Below are positions 36,191-45,898 of a stretch of 64,000 nt of DNA, piece by piece. The stretch lies in the NCBI GenBank assembly GCA_963708645.1, contig CAVPTA010000012.1, positions 1 through 64,000 of the forward strand. The letters run 5' to 3'. Under the pieces are notes generated by a model that worked only from the letters and a program-made list of their open reading frames with translations, did no database searches and had not been told where the DNA came from. The translations under genes and the position numbers were made by a program. Position 1 is the stretch's first letter; every line of letters starts with the position of its first letter. This stretch comes from RYN-133 sp963708645. GTDB taxonomy: Bacteria; Actinomycetota; Actinomycetes; Mycobacteriales; Jatrophihabitantaceae.

Positions 36191-37431
36191 GAGTGACGCG
36201 GCCACTTCCCGCCCCCGGACACGCCGGCGTCGACTTCGAGCAGCGCGTCGATTTCGATCGGCTGCGCACGTATCGGCTGGCACGTGCGCGCGAAGCGCTG
36301 CGGGGCAGCGAGTGCGGCGCCTTTCTGCTGTTCGACTTCTACAACATCCGCTATGTCACGCAGACGTGGATCGGCGGCGCGCTCGGGGACAAGATGACGC
36401 GCTACGCGTTGCTGACCGCCGACGGCGAACCCATGTTGTGGGACTTCGGTTCGGCAGCACGCCATCACCAGCTGTACTCGCCGTGGCTCGAACCGGAGAA
36501 CTGCCGTGCGGGCATGCTCGGGCTGCGCGGCGCGATCGCGCCCAGCGCCGGGCTGATGGAGTCAGCGGTCGCGCAGTTGAAGGCACTGCTCACCGATGCG
36601 GGTGTAGCCGACGCACCGGTGGCCGTCGACATCGTCGAACCACCGTTCCTGTTCGAGATGCAGCGACAGGGTCTGCACGTCGTCGACGCGCAGCAATTGA
36701 TGCTCGATGCGCGCGAGATCAAGTCACCGGACGAGATCATGCTGCTCACGCAGGCAGCAGCGATGGTCGACGGCGTCTACCAGGACATCGTCGAGGCGCT
36801 GAAGCCCGGCATCCGTGAGAACGAGATCGTCGCCCTGGCCAGCAAGCGGCTCTACGAGATGGGTTCCGACCAGGTCGAAGCGATCAACGCCGTCTCGGGT
36901 GAGCGGTGCAATCCGCATCCGCACAACTTCTCCGATCGCCTTATCCGGCCGGGCGATCAGGCGTTCTTCGACATCATCCAGTCGTTCAACGGCTACCGCA
37001 CGTGCTACTACCGCACGTTCAGCGTCGGCAGCGCCACCGGCTCGCAGCGCGACGCCTACACCCGCGCGCGTGAATGGATGGATGCCGCGATCACCATGGT
37101 CAAACCCGGTGTCGGGACGGACGAGATCGCGCAGCTCTGGCCGGCCGCCACCGACTTCGGTTTCGCCGACGAGATGGCCGCATTCGGGCTGCAGTTCGGT
37201 CACGGGGTCGGGCTCGGCCTGCACGAGCGCCCGATCATCTCGCGGCTGAACAGCATGCGCGAACCGATCGAGATCAGGCCCGGCATGGTGTTCGCCCTCG
37301 AAACCTATTGTCCCGCGTCGGACGGGTTCTCCGCGGCGCGGATCGAAGAAGAAGTCGTCGTGTCCGAGTCCGGCGCACACGTGATCACGAAGTTCCCGGC
37401 CCAGGACCTCGTGATCGCCAATCCGTACTGA
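36187..37431 (+). CDS. M24 family metallohydrolase (Xaa-Pro peptidase/creatinase-like)
   Basis: 414 aa with the two-domain pita-bread layout: an N-terminal creatinase-like domain (LLFDFYNIRYVTQTW) and a C-terminal M24 domain. Possible metal ligands are seen in DQAFFDIIQSFNGYRTCYYR, FGHGVGLGLHERP, FALETYCPAS and IEEEVVVSESG. The first strand lacks the usual DxG-x-D pattern (DIIQSFNGY), so it may use its metals differently, as in creatinase or lyase-type members. TTG at 36187 overlaps the previous TGA; a GTG at 36193 is an alternative. It probably cleaves an amide or C-N bond in the imported compound. Confidence 0.8.
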   Translation: MRVTRPLPAPGHAGVDFEQRVDFDRLRTYRLARAREALRGSECGAFLLFDFYNIRYVTQTWIGGALGDKMTRYALLTADGEPMLWDFGSAARHHQLYSPWLEPENCRAGMLGLRGAIAPSAGLMESAVAQLKALLTDAGVADAPVAVDIVEPPFLFEMQRQGLHVVDAQQLMLDAREIKSPDEIMLLTQAAAMVDGVYQDIVEALKPGIRENEIVALASKRLYEMGSDQVEAINAVSGERCNPHPHNFSDRLIRPGDQAFFDIIQSFNGYRTCYYRTFSVGSATGSQRDAYTRAREWMDAAITMVKPGVGTDEIAQLWPAATDFGFADEMAAFGLQFGHGVGLGLHERPIISRLNSMREPIEIRPGMVFALETYCPASDGFSAARIEEEVVVSESGAHVITKFPAQDLVIANPY

Positions 37432-37451
37432 CCTGTCGTGAAAGGCACCCC

Positions 37452-38891
37452 ATGAGGTTGACCGTCCCTACCGAACTGCGCATCGGCGGCAAGGACGTCC
37501 CTGCTGCCGACGGGCAGCGGTTCGACGTCCTCGATCCGGCGACCGGCGAGGTGATCGCGTCCGTCCCTGACGCCGATACCGGCGATGCCATCGCGGCGAT
37601 CGACGCAGCGGAACTCGCCGCGTCGGACTGGGCCTCGTCGGCGCCGCGAACGCGCGCCGAGATCTTGCGTCGTGCGTTCGACCTGATGTCCGCATCGGCA
37701 GATGAACTGGCCGCGTTGGTCTCGCGCGAGAACGGAAAGGCACTGCCCGATGCCCGCGGCGAGATCGCTTATGCCGCCGAGTTCTTCCGTTGGTACGGCG
37801 AGGAAGCCGTCCGGCTCAACGGAACGTTCGCGACGGCACCGTCGGGTGCGAACCAGATCATCGTGTCGCACGAACCGGTCGGTATCTGCGTCCTCGTGAC
37901 GCCGTGGAACTTCCCCGCGGCGATGGCGACCCGCAAGATCGGGCCGGCGCTCGCGGCTGGCTGCACGATGGTGCTCAAGCCTGCAGGCGAGACACCGCTG
38001 ACCGCACTCGCGATGGTCGCGATCCTCGAGGCGGCGGGCGTGCCGCCTGGCGTCGTCAACGTGATCACCACTCGCCGGTCGGGGTCCGTGGTGTCGGCAA
38101 TGCTGCACGACGAGCGCGTGCGCAAACTGTCATTCACCGGCTCGACCGAGGTCGGCCGGCTATTGCTCCGCGAGGCTTCCGACCGCGTCATCAACACCTC
38201 GATGGAACTCGGCGGCAACGCGCCATTCGTCGTGTTCGCAGACGCAGACCTCGACGCCGCAGTCGACGGCGCAATGGTCGCGAAGATGCGTAACGCCGGC
38301 GAGGCCTGCACCGCGGCCAACCGGTTCTACGTCGAAGCCTCGGTCGCCGAGGAGTTCTCGCGCCTGCTCTCAGAACGCATGGCGAGTCTGGTCGTCGGGC
38401 CGGGGACGGACGAGACGAGCCAGGTCGGACCGCTGATCAACGAAGCCGCCGTGGCGAAGGTCGACGAGTTGGTTACCGACGCGGTGCAGCGCGGCGCACG
38501 CGCCGTCGTCGGTGCAACGCGACCCGAGCGGACCGGCCATTACTACGACCCGACCGTGCTGCTCGACGTTCCCGTCGACGCGCAGATCCTGCGGGAAGAG
38601 ATCTTCGGCCCGGTGGCGCCCATCGTCACGTTCACGAGTGAGGACGAGGCGATCGCGCTCGCCAACGACACCGACTTCGGCCTCGTCGCCTACGCCTACA
38701 CCGGCAACCTCGCGCGCGGCATGCGGGTCAGCCGCAGGCTCGAAGCCGGCATGGTCGGCCTCAACCGCGGGCTCGTGTCCGACCCGGCGGCACCGTTCGG
38801 CGGCGTCAAGCAGAGCGGAATCGGTCGCGAGGGTGGGCACGAGGGCGTGCTCGACTACACCGAATCGAAGTACGTGGCCGTGCGATGGTGA
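37452..38891 (+). CDS. NAD(P)-dependent aldehyde dehydrogenase, succinate-semialdehyde type
   Basis: 479 aa. EPVGICVLVTPWNFPAAMAT, KIGPALAAGCTMVLKPAGET, catalytic Glu in SMELGGNAPFVVF and catalytic Cys in RNAGEACTAANRFYV; the EEIFGPVAPIVTF and GLNRGLVSDPAAPFGGVKQ motifs close it. The GEACTAANR form is typical of succinate or glutarate semialdehyde dehydrogenases (GabD). It would oxidise an aldehyde intermediate of the operon's pathway. ATG at 37452; its end overlaps the next gene by 7 bp. Confidence 0.9.
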   Translation: MRLTVPTELRIGGKDVPAADGQRFDVLDPATGEVIASVPDADTGDAIAAIDAAELAASDWASSAPRTRAEILRRAFDLMSASADELAALVSRENGKALPDARGEIAYAAEFFRWYGEEAVRLNGTFATAPSGANQIIVSHEPVGICVLVTPWNFPAAMATRKIGPALAAGCTMVLKPAGETPLTALAMVAILEAAGVPPGVVNVITTRRSGSVVSAMLHDERVRKLSFTGSTEVGRLLLREASDRVINTSMELGGNAPFVVFADADLDAAVDGAMVAKMRNAGEACTAANRFYVEASVAEEFSRLLSERMASLVVGPGTDETSQVGPLINEAAVAKVDELVTDAVQRGARAVVGATRPERTGHYYDPTVLLDVPVDAQILREEIFGPVAPIVTFTSEDEAIALANDTDFGLVAYAYTGNLARGMRVSRRLEAGMVGLNRGLVSDPAAPFGGVKQSGIGREGGHEGVLDYTESKYVAVRW

Positions 38892-39430
38892 GCCAACCGG
38901 CCGGCCTGCCCGGACTGCGGGGTGTCGACCACATCGGCATCACCGTGCCCGATCTCGACGCGGCGGACCGGTTCCTCGTCGACGTGCTCGGCTGCGAATA
39001 CCTCTACTCGCTCGGGCCTTACCGCCACGACGACACCGACTGGATGGCCGAGCACCTCGGTGTCGACGCGCGCGCGGTCATGCAACGGTTGCACTTCTAT
39101 CGCTGTGGCGCTCAGGCGATCTTCGAGGTCTTCCAGTACTCGGCGCCCGACCAGGCTGACGTGCCGCCGCGCAACAGCGACGTCGGTGGTCATCACGTTG
39201 CGTTCTACGTCGACGATCTGGACGTTGCGCTCGAGCACCTGCATGCACACGGCGTCGAAGTTCTGGGCGCGCCCACGTCGAGCACCGGTCCGAGCGAAGG
39301 TCAGCGCTGGGTCTACTTCCGCGCACCGTGGGGCCTGCAGTTCGAACTCGTGTCCTATCCCGGCGGCAAGGCGTTCGATCGCGCGGGCGGCACTGCGTCA
39401 CGACGATACGGAGGTGGCATCGATGCCTGA
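38885..39430 (+). CDS. VOC (glyoxalase/dioxygenase-fold) metalloprotein
   Basis: 181 aa with two betaalphabetabetabeta modules. Metal ligands are seen as His in GVDHIGITVPDLDAADRFL, His in SDVGGHHVAFYVDDLDVALE and Glu in GLQFELVSYPGGKAF. This fits a methylmalonyl-CoA epimerase or extradiol-type VOC protein rather than a lone resistance protein. A GTG start at 38886 or ATG at 38885 are equally near; ATG is used. Reaction unknown; context suggests an isomerase, lyase or dioxygenase step. Confidence 0.82.
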   Translation: MVSQPAGLPGLRGVDHIGITVPDLDAADRFLVDVLGCEYLYSLGPYRHDDTDWMAEHLGVDARAVMQRLHFYRCGAQAIFEVFQYSAPDQADVPPRNSDVGGHHVAFYVDDLDVALEHLHAHGVEVLGAPTSSTGPSEGQRWVYFRAPWGLQFELVSYPGGKAFDRAGGTASRRYGGGIDA

Positions 39431-41591
39431 ACGCAACGAGCTCCGTCCCGATGTGGGTTGGACCGACTTCGTGGTCACCGACGCCGACTGGGACGCTGCG
39501 GATCCGCAACTGCTGCTTGCGATGTTCGCCCAGCTGACGATCATCCGTGCGTTCGAGGAATACGTCCTCGACCTCGCCACCGACGGTCTCGTGCACGGCC
39601 CGGCCCACTCGAGCATCGGACAGGAGGGTGGCGCTGTCGGATCGGTGCTCGCGCTGTCCGCCGGGGACACGGTCAACGGCTCGCACCGCGGCCACCACCA
39701 GTTCCTGGCCAAGGCGTTGGCGCACGTCGAACCGAAAGGCATCGACGCGCTGCGGCCGTACTCCGACGACGTCCGCATGGTGCTCACGCGCACGCTCGCC
39801 GAGATCTGCGGCCTCGACCAGGGCTGGAGTCACGGCCGCGGTGGTTCGATGCACCTGCAGTGGAAGGCCGCCGGCGCGATCGGCACGAACGCCATCGTGG
39901 GTGGCGGCGTGCCGCTCGCGGCGGGGTCGGCCTGGGCGCATCGCCAAGCGGGCACCGATGCCGTCGCGGTGACCTACTTCGGTGACGGCGCGATCAACAT
40001 CGGCTCGACCCTGGAAACGTTCAACCTCGCTGCCGCGTGGGATCTGCCGCTGTGCCTGTTCGTCGAGAACAACCAGTACGCGGTCTCGACCTCGGTGCGA
40101 GAGGCCACGGGCGAGCCGCGGCTGTCCGGACGAGGCCCCGGCTTCGGCATCGCGAGTTGGCGCGTCGACGGAATGGATCCGCTGGCCGTCCATCTGTGCA
40201 TGCAGGACGCCCTCGCACGGTTGCGCGCCGGCGACGGTCCCGTCCTCGTCGAAGCCGACCTTTACCGGTACTTCCACCAGAACGGTGCGTTCCCGGGCAG
40301 CGCGTTCCGGTACCGCAGCAAGGACGAGGAAGCGTCCTGGCGCGCCCGCGACCCGATCGATCAACTCGTTCGCCATCTCGCGCGACGCGAGATCCTGACC
40401 GAGACCGAGACCGACACCGCGCGCGAAGCAGCCCGTCAGGCGATCGCCGAGATCGGCGCCGAGCTGGTCGAGGCCGACCCGGCGGGCAAGCCCGGCGCAC
40501 GCCGTATCAAGGCCTCGCTGTGGCCCGATCCCGGATATGCGCACTACGGCGTGCGCGGCGACCTTGGCGAATTCACCTCTGCCCGCACGGACTTCGCCGG
40601 CGAGATCACCGACATGAAGTTCATCGACGCGGTCGCCGCCGTGATGCGTCGCAGGATGGACACCGACGACCGGATCGTCATCCTGGGAGAAGACGTCCAC
40701 CGCCTCAACGGCGGCACGAACGGAGCGACGCGCGGCTTGGCCGAGGCCTATCCCGACCGCGTCCTCGGCACACCGATCAGCGAGAACGGGTTCACCGGAC
40801 TCGGCGGCGGCATCGCCCTGGACGGACGGTTCCGACCCGTCGTCGAGCTGATGTACGCCGACTTCATGTGGGTCGCGGCCGATCAGCTGTTCAACCAGAT
40901 CGGCAAGGCCCGGCACATGTACGGCGGCGACGGCGCCGTCCCGTTCGTGCTGCGCAGCAAGGTCGCGATGGGTACGGGCTACGGCTCGCAGCACTCGATG
41001 GATCCGGCCGGCATCTTCGCGACCGCACCCGGCTGGCGCATCGTCGCACCGACGACGCCCTACGACTACGTCGGGCTGATGAACTCGGCACTGCTGTGCG
41101 ACGACCCGGTCGTCGTCCTCGAACACGTCGACCTCTACGGCACCAGTGGTCCGGGCCCGGTCGACGATCTCGACTACTGCATCCCCGTCGGATCTGCGGC
41201 CGTGCGTCGCGAGGGATCCGACGTCACCGTGCTCACCTATCTCGCGATGACCCAGTACGCACTTGCGGCGGCCGACGCCGTGCCGGACGTGTCTGCCGAG
41301 GTCATCGACCTGCGTTGGCTCGACCGTGCCTCGCTCGACTGGGACACGATCGGCGCGAGCATCCGCAAGACGAACCGCGTGCTCATCGCCGAACAGGGAC
41401 CGCTCGGCACGTCCTACGGGAGTTGGCTTGCCGACGAGATCCAGCGGCGCTACTTCGACTGGCTCGATCATCCGATCGAGCGGGTGACCGGCGGCGAGGC
41501 GTCACCGAGCATCAGCAAGGTGCTCGAGCGCGCGGCAATGGCCCAACAGGCCGAGGTCGAGAGCGCGCTGCGCGCGCTCGGAGGTCGCTGA
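39423..41591 (+). CDS. 2-oxo acid dehydrogenase E1 component, alpha and beta fused
   Basis: 722 aa. Alpha half (about 1-350): LTIIRAFEEYVLDLATDGLV, QGWSHGRGGSMHL, the ThDP motif YFGDGAINIGSTLETFNLAA with VENNQYAVST. Beta half (about 390-720): GEDVHRLNGGTNGATRGLAE, ISENGFTGLGGGIALDG and LMYADFMWVAADQLFNQIG. Fusion of both subunits in one chain occurs in some acetoin- or branched-chain-type E1 enzymes. It decarboxylates a 2-oxo acid and passes the acyl group to E2. ATG at 39423 lies inside the VOC gene's end. No E3 is encoded nearby, so the general lipoamide dehydrogenase must serve. Confidence 0.9.
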   Translation: MPERNELRPDVGWTDFVVTDADWDAADPQLLLAMFAQLTIIRAFEEYVLDLATDGLVHGPAHSSIGQEGGAVGSVLALSAGDTVNGSHRGHHQFLAKALAHVEPKGIDALRPYSDDVRMVLTRTLAEICGLDQGWSHGRGGSMHLQWKAAGAIGTNAIVGGGVPLAAGSAWAHRQAGTDAVAVTYFGDGAINIGSTLETFNLAAAWDLPLCLFVENNQYAVSTSVREATGEPRLSGRGPGFGIASWRVDGMDPLAVHLCMQDALARLRAGDGPVLVEADLYRYFHQNGAFPGSAFRYRSKDEEASWRARDPIDQLVRHLARREILTETETDTAREAARQAIAEIGAELVEADPAGKPGARRIKASLWPDPGYAHYGVRGDLGEFTSARTDFAGEITDMKFIDAVAAVMRRRMDTDDRIVILGEDVHRLNGGTNGATRGLAEAYPDRVLGTPISENGFTGLGGGIALDGRFRPVVELMYADFMWVAADQLFNQIGKARHMYGGDGAVPFVLRSKVAMGTGYGSQHSMDPAGIFATAPGWRIVAPTTPYDYVGLMNSALLCDDPVVVLEHVDLYGTSGPGPVDDLDYCIPVGSAAVRREGSDVTVLTYLAMTQYALAAADAVPDVSAEVIDLRWLDRASLDWDTIGASIRKTNRVLIAEQGPLGTSYGSWLADEIQRRYFDWLDHPIERVTGGEASPSISKVLERAAMAQQAEVESALRALGGR

Positions 41592-41594
41592 ACC

Positions 41595-42804
41595 ATGGCG
41601 CAACTGCTGCGGATGCCCGAGGTCGCCGCGAACACCAACGAGGCCGTGCTCGGCTCATGGCAGGTTCGCGAGGGCGCGCCGTTCGCCGCCGGCAGCGTGT
41701 TGGCGACCGTCGAGACGGCGAAGGCAGCCGTCGACATCGAGGCCGAGCACGACGGGGTGATGGTGCGCGCGCTCGTCGACGAGGGCAGCGAGGTCGAGGT
41801 CGGCAGCGCGATCGCGCTGCTCGCCGGTCGCGACGAGCCGCTCGCCGACGCCGATGCCGAGCTCGAGGCACTGCTCGGCGAACGGCCGCGAACGGCGCAA
41901 CCCGAACCGGCGCAACCCGAACCGGCGCGAACCCGACGACCGGCGCAACCCGAACACGGCCGCGACGCCGTCGCGACTGTTCATGAGCCCGCTCGCACGA
42001 AGGCTCGCCCGCGACGCCGGCATCGACGGTGCCCAGCTGCGCGGGACGGGTCCGAACAACCGCATCGTCCGGCGCGACGTCGAGGCGGCGATCGCCGCCG
42101 AGCACACAGCACCATCGCGCCGTCGACGGACGGCGGCGTGCCGCACACCCGGATGCGCGCGGCGATCGCCGCCAATCTCGTCGCGAGCAAGCGCGACGTC
42201 CCGCACTTCTACGTGCGTGGCACCGCCGACGTCGACGAGCTGCTTGAGCTGCGCGCCGATCTGAACAGCGCGGCAGGCCCGCGCATCTCGGTCAACGACC
42301 TCGTCCTCAAGGCCGTGGGGCTCGCGCACGTACGCGAGCCGGCGATGAACGTGATCTGGACCGACACCGCCGTGCGCAGCTTCGACACGGCCGACATATC
42401 AGCTCGCGATCGCCACCGAGGGCGGCCTCGTCGTCCCGGTCGTGCGCGCGGTCGAGACGCTGCGCATCGGCGCGTTGGCCGAGACGACCGCCGACCTGGC
42501 CGAACGCGCTCGTGCAGGCACGCTGCGCCAACACGAGCTCGAGGGCGGCACCAGCACACTGACGAACCTGGGCATGTTCGGCACCGAGGAGTTCGCGGCG
42601 ATCATCAACGCGCCGCAGAGCTCGATCGTCGCGGTCGGTGCCGTGCGGCAAGAGGCGGTGGTGCGCGACGGTCAGATCCGCGCGGCGTCGCGGCTCACCG
42701 TGACCGTGTCGGTCGATCACCGCCCGATCGACGGCGTCGTAGCAGCGCGCTGGCTGCGCAACCTGATCGCGTTGCTGGAGAACCCGGTGCAGTTGCTGCG
42801 TTGA
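41595..42804 (+). CDS. 2-oxo acid dehydrogenase E2 (dihydrolipoyl acyltransferase), frameshifted
   Basis: About 400 aa. Lipoyl domain with lipoyl-Lys in VETAKAAVDIEAEHDG (residues about 35-50). A Pro/Arg linker rich in repeated AQPEP follows and contains the first shift (about 41930). E3-binding domain in the second frame: SPLARRLARDAGIDGAQLRG. Return to the first frame near 42120 gives TRMRAAIAANLVASKRDVPH of the catalytic domain; another shift near 42405 leads to LVVPVVRAVETLRIGALAET and the active-site VSVDHRPIDGVVAARWL (DHRxxDG). Single lipoyl domain. It partners the upstream fused E1. Confidence 0.88.
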
Positions 42805-42850
42805 CCAACCCCGTCCGTCACCGCGATCACCCGGCGAGCAGGATGGAGAC

Positions 42851-43866
42851 ATGGACTTTCGTTACCTGGGCAATTCCGGAATGCAGATCTCCGAGATCGT
42901 GTACGGCAACTGGCTCACGCACGGCTCGCAGGTCGAGAACGATGTCGCGACTGCGTGCGTGCGTGCAGCGCTCGAAGCGGGCATCAGCAGCTTCGACACC
43001 GCGGACGTGTACGCGAACGGCGCCGCCGAACAGGTGCTCGGCGACGCATTGAAGGGCGAACCTCGTGAGTCGCTCGAGATCTTCACGAAGGTGTTCTGGC
43101 CGGTCGGCGCCGGAGGCAAGAACGACGTCGGCCTCTCGCGCAAGCACATCATGGAAGCGATCGACAACTCGTTGCGTCGGCTGCAGACCGACTACGTCGA
43201 CCTGTACCAGGCGCACCGCTACGACAAATTCACGCCGCTCGAAGAGACGATGCAGGCCTTCGCCGATGTCGTGCATGCAGGCAAGGCGCTCTACATCGGC
43301 GTCAGCGAGTGGGCGCCCGAGCAGATCGCCGCCGGTCACGAGCTCGCGCAGCAGCTGGGCATCCGGCTCATCTCGAACCAGCCGCAGTACAACATGCTGT
43401 GGCGCATCATCGAGGACGAGGTCGTGCCGACCAGCGCCGATCTCGGCATGAGCCAGATCGTGTTCTCGCCGATCGCGCAAGGCGTGTTGACCGGCAAGTA
43501 CCGGCCCGGTCAGGACGCGCCGGCGGGTTCGCGGGCGACCGATACCAAGGGCGGCGCGAACATGATCTCGCGCTGGCTGGACGACGACGTGCTCACCCGC
43601 GTGCAGCAACTCGTCCCGATCGCGGACGGACTCGGTATGTCGATGGCCGCGCTGGCCGTGGCGTGGGTGCTGCAGAACGACAACGTGGCCGCGGCGATCA
43701 TCGGCGCGTCCCGTCCGGAACAGGTGGCCGAGAACGTGAAGGCGGCCGGCGTGCAAGCTCGACGCCGAGACGCTCAAGCGCATCGACGAGGCGCTCGGCG
43801 ACGCCGTCGAACCGCGATGCCGCGCAGGTCATCAAGTCGACGCCGTTGCGCCGGCCGGGGTCGTAA
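42851..43866 (+). CDS. Aldo/keto reductase of the Kv-beta type, two frameshifts near the 3' end
   Basis: About 335 aa. Catalytic Asp/Tyr in SSFDTADVYANGAAEQVLG, Lys in IFTKVFWPVG and His in YVDLYQAHRYDKFTPLEETM, with cofactor-binding SPIAQGVLTGKY and IIGASRPEQVAENV. A surplus base near 43752 and another near 43803 break the last 40 residues; repaired, they read LDAETLKRIDEALGD and DAAQVIKSTPLRRPGS. It fits the potassium-channel-beta subgroup that reduces or oxidises small carbonyls. It lies in the catabolic operon, 46 bp after E2. Confidence 0.88.
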
Positions 43867-43937
43867 GGACTTCGTTCTTGTAACGCTCGCGCCGCCCCTC
43901 GACACTGCACGTGCAGGCGAGGCGAGGAGCGGCGACG

Positions 43938-45875
43938 ATGAGCGGGACGGCGTCACGATGGCACCGGGTGGACGAGCGCGACGTCCCGGCCGAGGGCCGG
44001 GTCAGCAGCGTCGAGGTGGACGGGCGGTCTGTCGCGCTCGCCCGGTGCGGCGAGCGGCTGGGTGCGCTCGACAATCACTGTCCGCACCAGGGCGGCCCGT
44101 TGGGTGAGGGCTCGATCGAAAAGGGTCTGCTGCGCTGCCCGTGGCACGGCTACGACTACGACCCGATCACAGGGCTGCCGCCTGCCGGATTCAGTGACGG
44201 CGTGCCGAGCTACCCGGTCGAAGAGCGTGCGGACGGCGTTTTCGTCGAGTTGCCCGATGTGCCGCCACGGGTCCGCACCGTCGGTGACGTTCTCGTTGAA
44301 ACCTTGGTGGCATTCGGCATCAGCTACGTGTTCGGGATGGTCGGTCACTCCAATCTCGGCTTCGCCGATGCCCTGCGCCGCGCCGAGCAACGCGGCGAGA
44401 TCACCTACATCGGCATCCGCCACGAAGGCGCGGCGGCGTTCGCCGCGAGCGCGTACGGCAAGCTGACCGGACGGCCGGCCGCGTGCTTCGCGATCGCCGG
44501 TCCCGGCTCGACCAACCTGCTCACCGGCCTCTACGACGCCAAACTGGACGGTGCGCCCGTCGTCGCGATTTCCGGGCAGGTGCCGTCGTCGGTACGGGGG
44601 CGGGGCGCGTTCCAGGACCTCGACCTGACGGCTGTGTTCTCCGACGTCGCGGTGTCGACGGAAGTCGTCCAGGCGCGAAGCGACTACGCCGAACTGGCCG
44701 CGCTCGCCGTCAAGCGGGCGATCGACGGCCGCGGAGTCGCGCATCTTGTGCTGCCCGACGAGGTGCAGGTGCTGCCCTCCGAACAAGCACCTGCCGCGCC
44801 CGGCGGCCGGTTCACCGAGCGTCGCATCCTGCCGGACGACGACGCGCTCAACCGGGCCGCAGCTCTGGTGCGCGACGCGCACCGTCCGGTGTTCGTCGTC
44901 GGGCACGGGGCACGCGAGGCCCGCGACGAGGTGCGTCGCTTCGCCGAACGACTCGGCGCGCCGGTGCTCACCACCTTCAAGGCCAAGGGACTGGTCGCCG
45001 ACGACCACCCGCTCGGTGCCGGCGTGCTCGGTCGCAGCGGCACACCGGTGGCGAGTTGGCTGATGAACGAGTCCGACCTCATCGTGGTCGTCGGCGCGTC
45101 GTTCTCGAACCACACCGGCATCGCGACGTACAAGCCGATCGTCCAGATCGACGACGCCCACACCGCGATCGGACGATTCAACGCGGTGACCGAACACCTG
45201 CTCGGCGACGCGGCGCTGACCGTGACGGCGCTCGATGACCGCGTCGGCATGGCAGCCGCGACAGATCAACGCACAGACGTCGCCGCCCGCTGGGCGATCT
45301 GGCGCGCGGAGAAGGCCCGCCGCGTCGCGGACGACCGTGGTGCGGGCGTGTCCGCTGCGGCAGTGTTCGACGCGCTCGCACGCCATCTGCCCGACGACGC
45401 GGTCGTGGCGGTCGATGTCGGCAACCACGCCTATTCGCTCGGGCGTTACCTCGAGTCGGCCGGCCAGCCGGTGCTCATGTCCGGGTATCTCGGCTCGATC
45501 GGCTTCGGCTACCCCGCCGCGCTCGGTGCGTGGGCTGCCGCGCCCGGCCGTCCGATCCTCGCCGTCACCGGCGACGGCGGATTCGGCCAGTACAGCGCAG
45601 AGCTGCTCACCGCGGTCAAGTACGGCATCCCCATCAAGCACTTACTGCTCGACAACGGATCCCTGGGCAAGATCAGCAAAGAACAGCTCGCGGCGGGTTT
45701 GCCGGTGTGGCACACGACGTTGCACAACCCCGACTGGGCTGCCTACGCCGAGTTGTGCGGCGCCACGGGGATCCGGGTCGGGCGTCGCGACCAACTCGAT
45801 GCAGCGTTCGAGCAACTCTTCCGCACGGACGGCCCAGCGCTGCTGTGCGTGCAACAGGATCCGCAACTCATCTGA
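43938..45875 (+). CDS. Rieske [2Fe-2S] domain fused to a thiamine-diphosphate enzyme
   Basis: 645 aa, uninterrupted. Residues about 1-105 form a Rieske ferredoxin: CPHQGGPLG and RCPWHGYDYDP give the CxH...CxxH ligands. Residues about 115-645 form a three-domain ThDP enzyme of the acetolactate-synthase/oxalyl-CoA-decarboxylase superfamily: VFGMVGHSNLGFADAL, catalytic Glu in GIRHEGAAAFAASAYGKLTG, GPGSTNLLTGLYDAKLDGAP, and the cofactor motif VTGDGGFGQYSAELLTAVKY ending LLLDNGSLGK. The pairing implies electron transfer coupled to 2-oxo acid decarboxylation or oxidation, which is unusual for this fold. Ligands and active site look intact. ATG at 43938. Confidence 0.88.
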   Translation: MSGTASRWHRVDERDVPAEGRVSSVEVDGRSVALARCGERLGALDNHCPHQGGPLGEGSIEKGLLRCPWHGYDYDPITGLPPAGFSDGVPSYPVEERADGVFVELPDVPPRVRTVGDVLVETLVAFGISYVFGMVGHSNLGFADALRRAEQRGEITYIGIRHEGAAAFAASAYGKLTGRPAACFAIAGPGSTNLLTGLYDAKLDGAPVVAISGQVPSSVRGRGAFQDLDLTAVFSDVAVSTEVVQARSDYAELAALAVKRAIDGRGVAHLVLPDEVQVLPSEQAPAAPGGRFTERRILPDDDALNRAAALVRDAHRPVFVVGHGAREARDEVRRFAERLGAPVLTTFKAKGLVADDHPLGAGVLGRSGTPVASWLMNESDLIVVVGASFSNHTGIATYKPIVQIDDAHTAIGRFNAVTEHLLGDAALTVTALDDRVGMAAATDQRTDVAARWAIWRAEKARRVADDRGAGVSAAAVFDALARHLPDDAVVAVDVGNHAYSLGRYLESAGQPVLMSGYLGSIGFGYPAALGAWAAAPGRPILAVTGDGGFGQYSAELLTAVKYGIPIKHLLLDNGSLGKISKEQLAAGLPVWHTTLHNPDWAAYAELCGATGIRVGRRDQLDAAFEQLFRTDGPALLCVQQDPQLI

Positions 45876-45898
45876 CGACTACTCCGAAGGACGTGTTC

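Noticed and set aside
39078..41471. Long minus-strand open frame (797 codons)
   Set aside because: It is antisense to the E1 fusion gene, whose plus-strand product has full conserved motifs; high-GC coding DNA often leaves such frames open.
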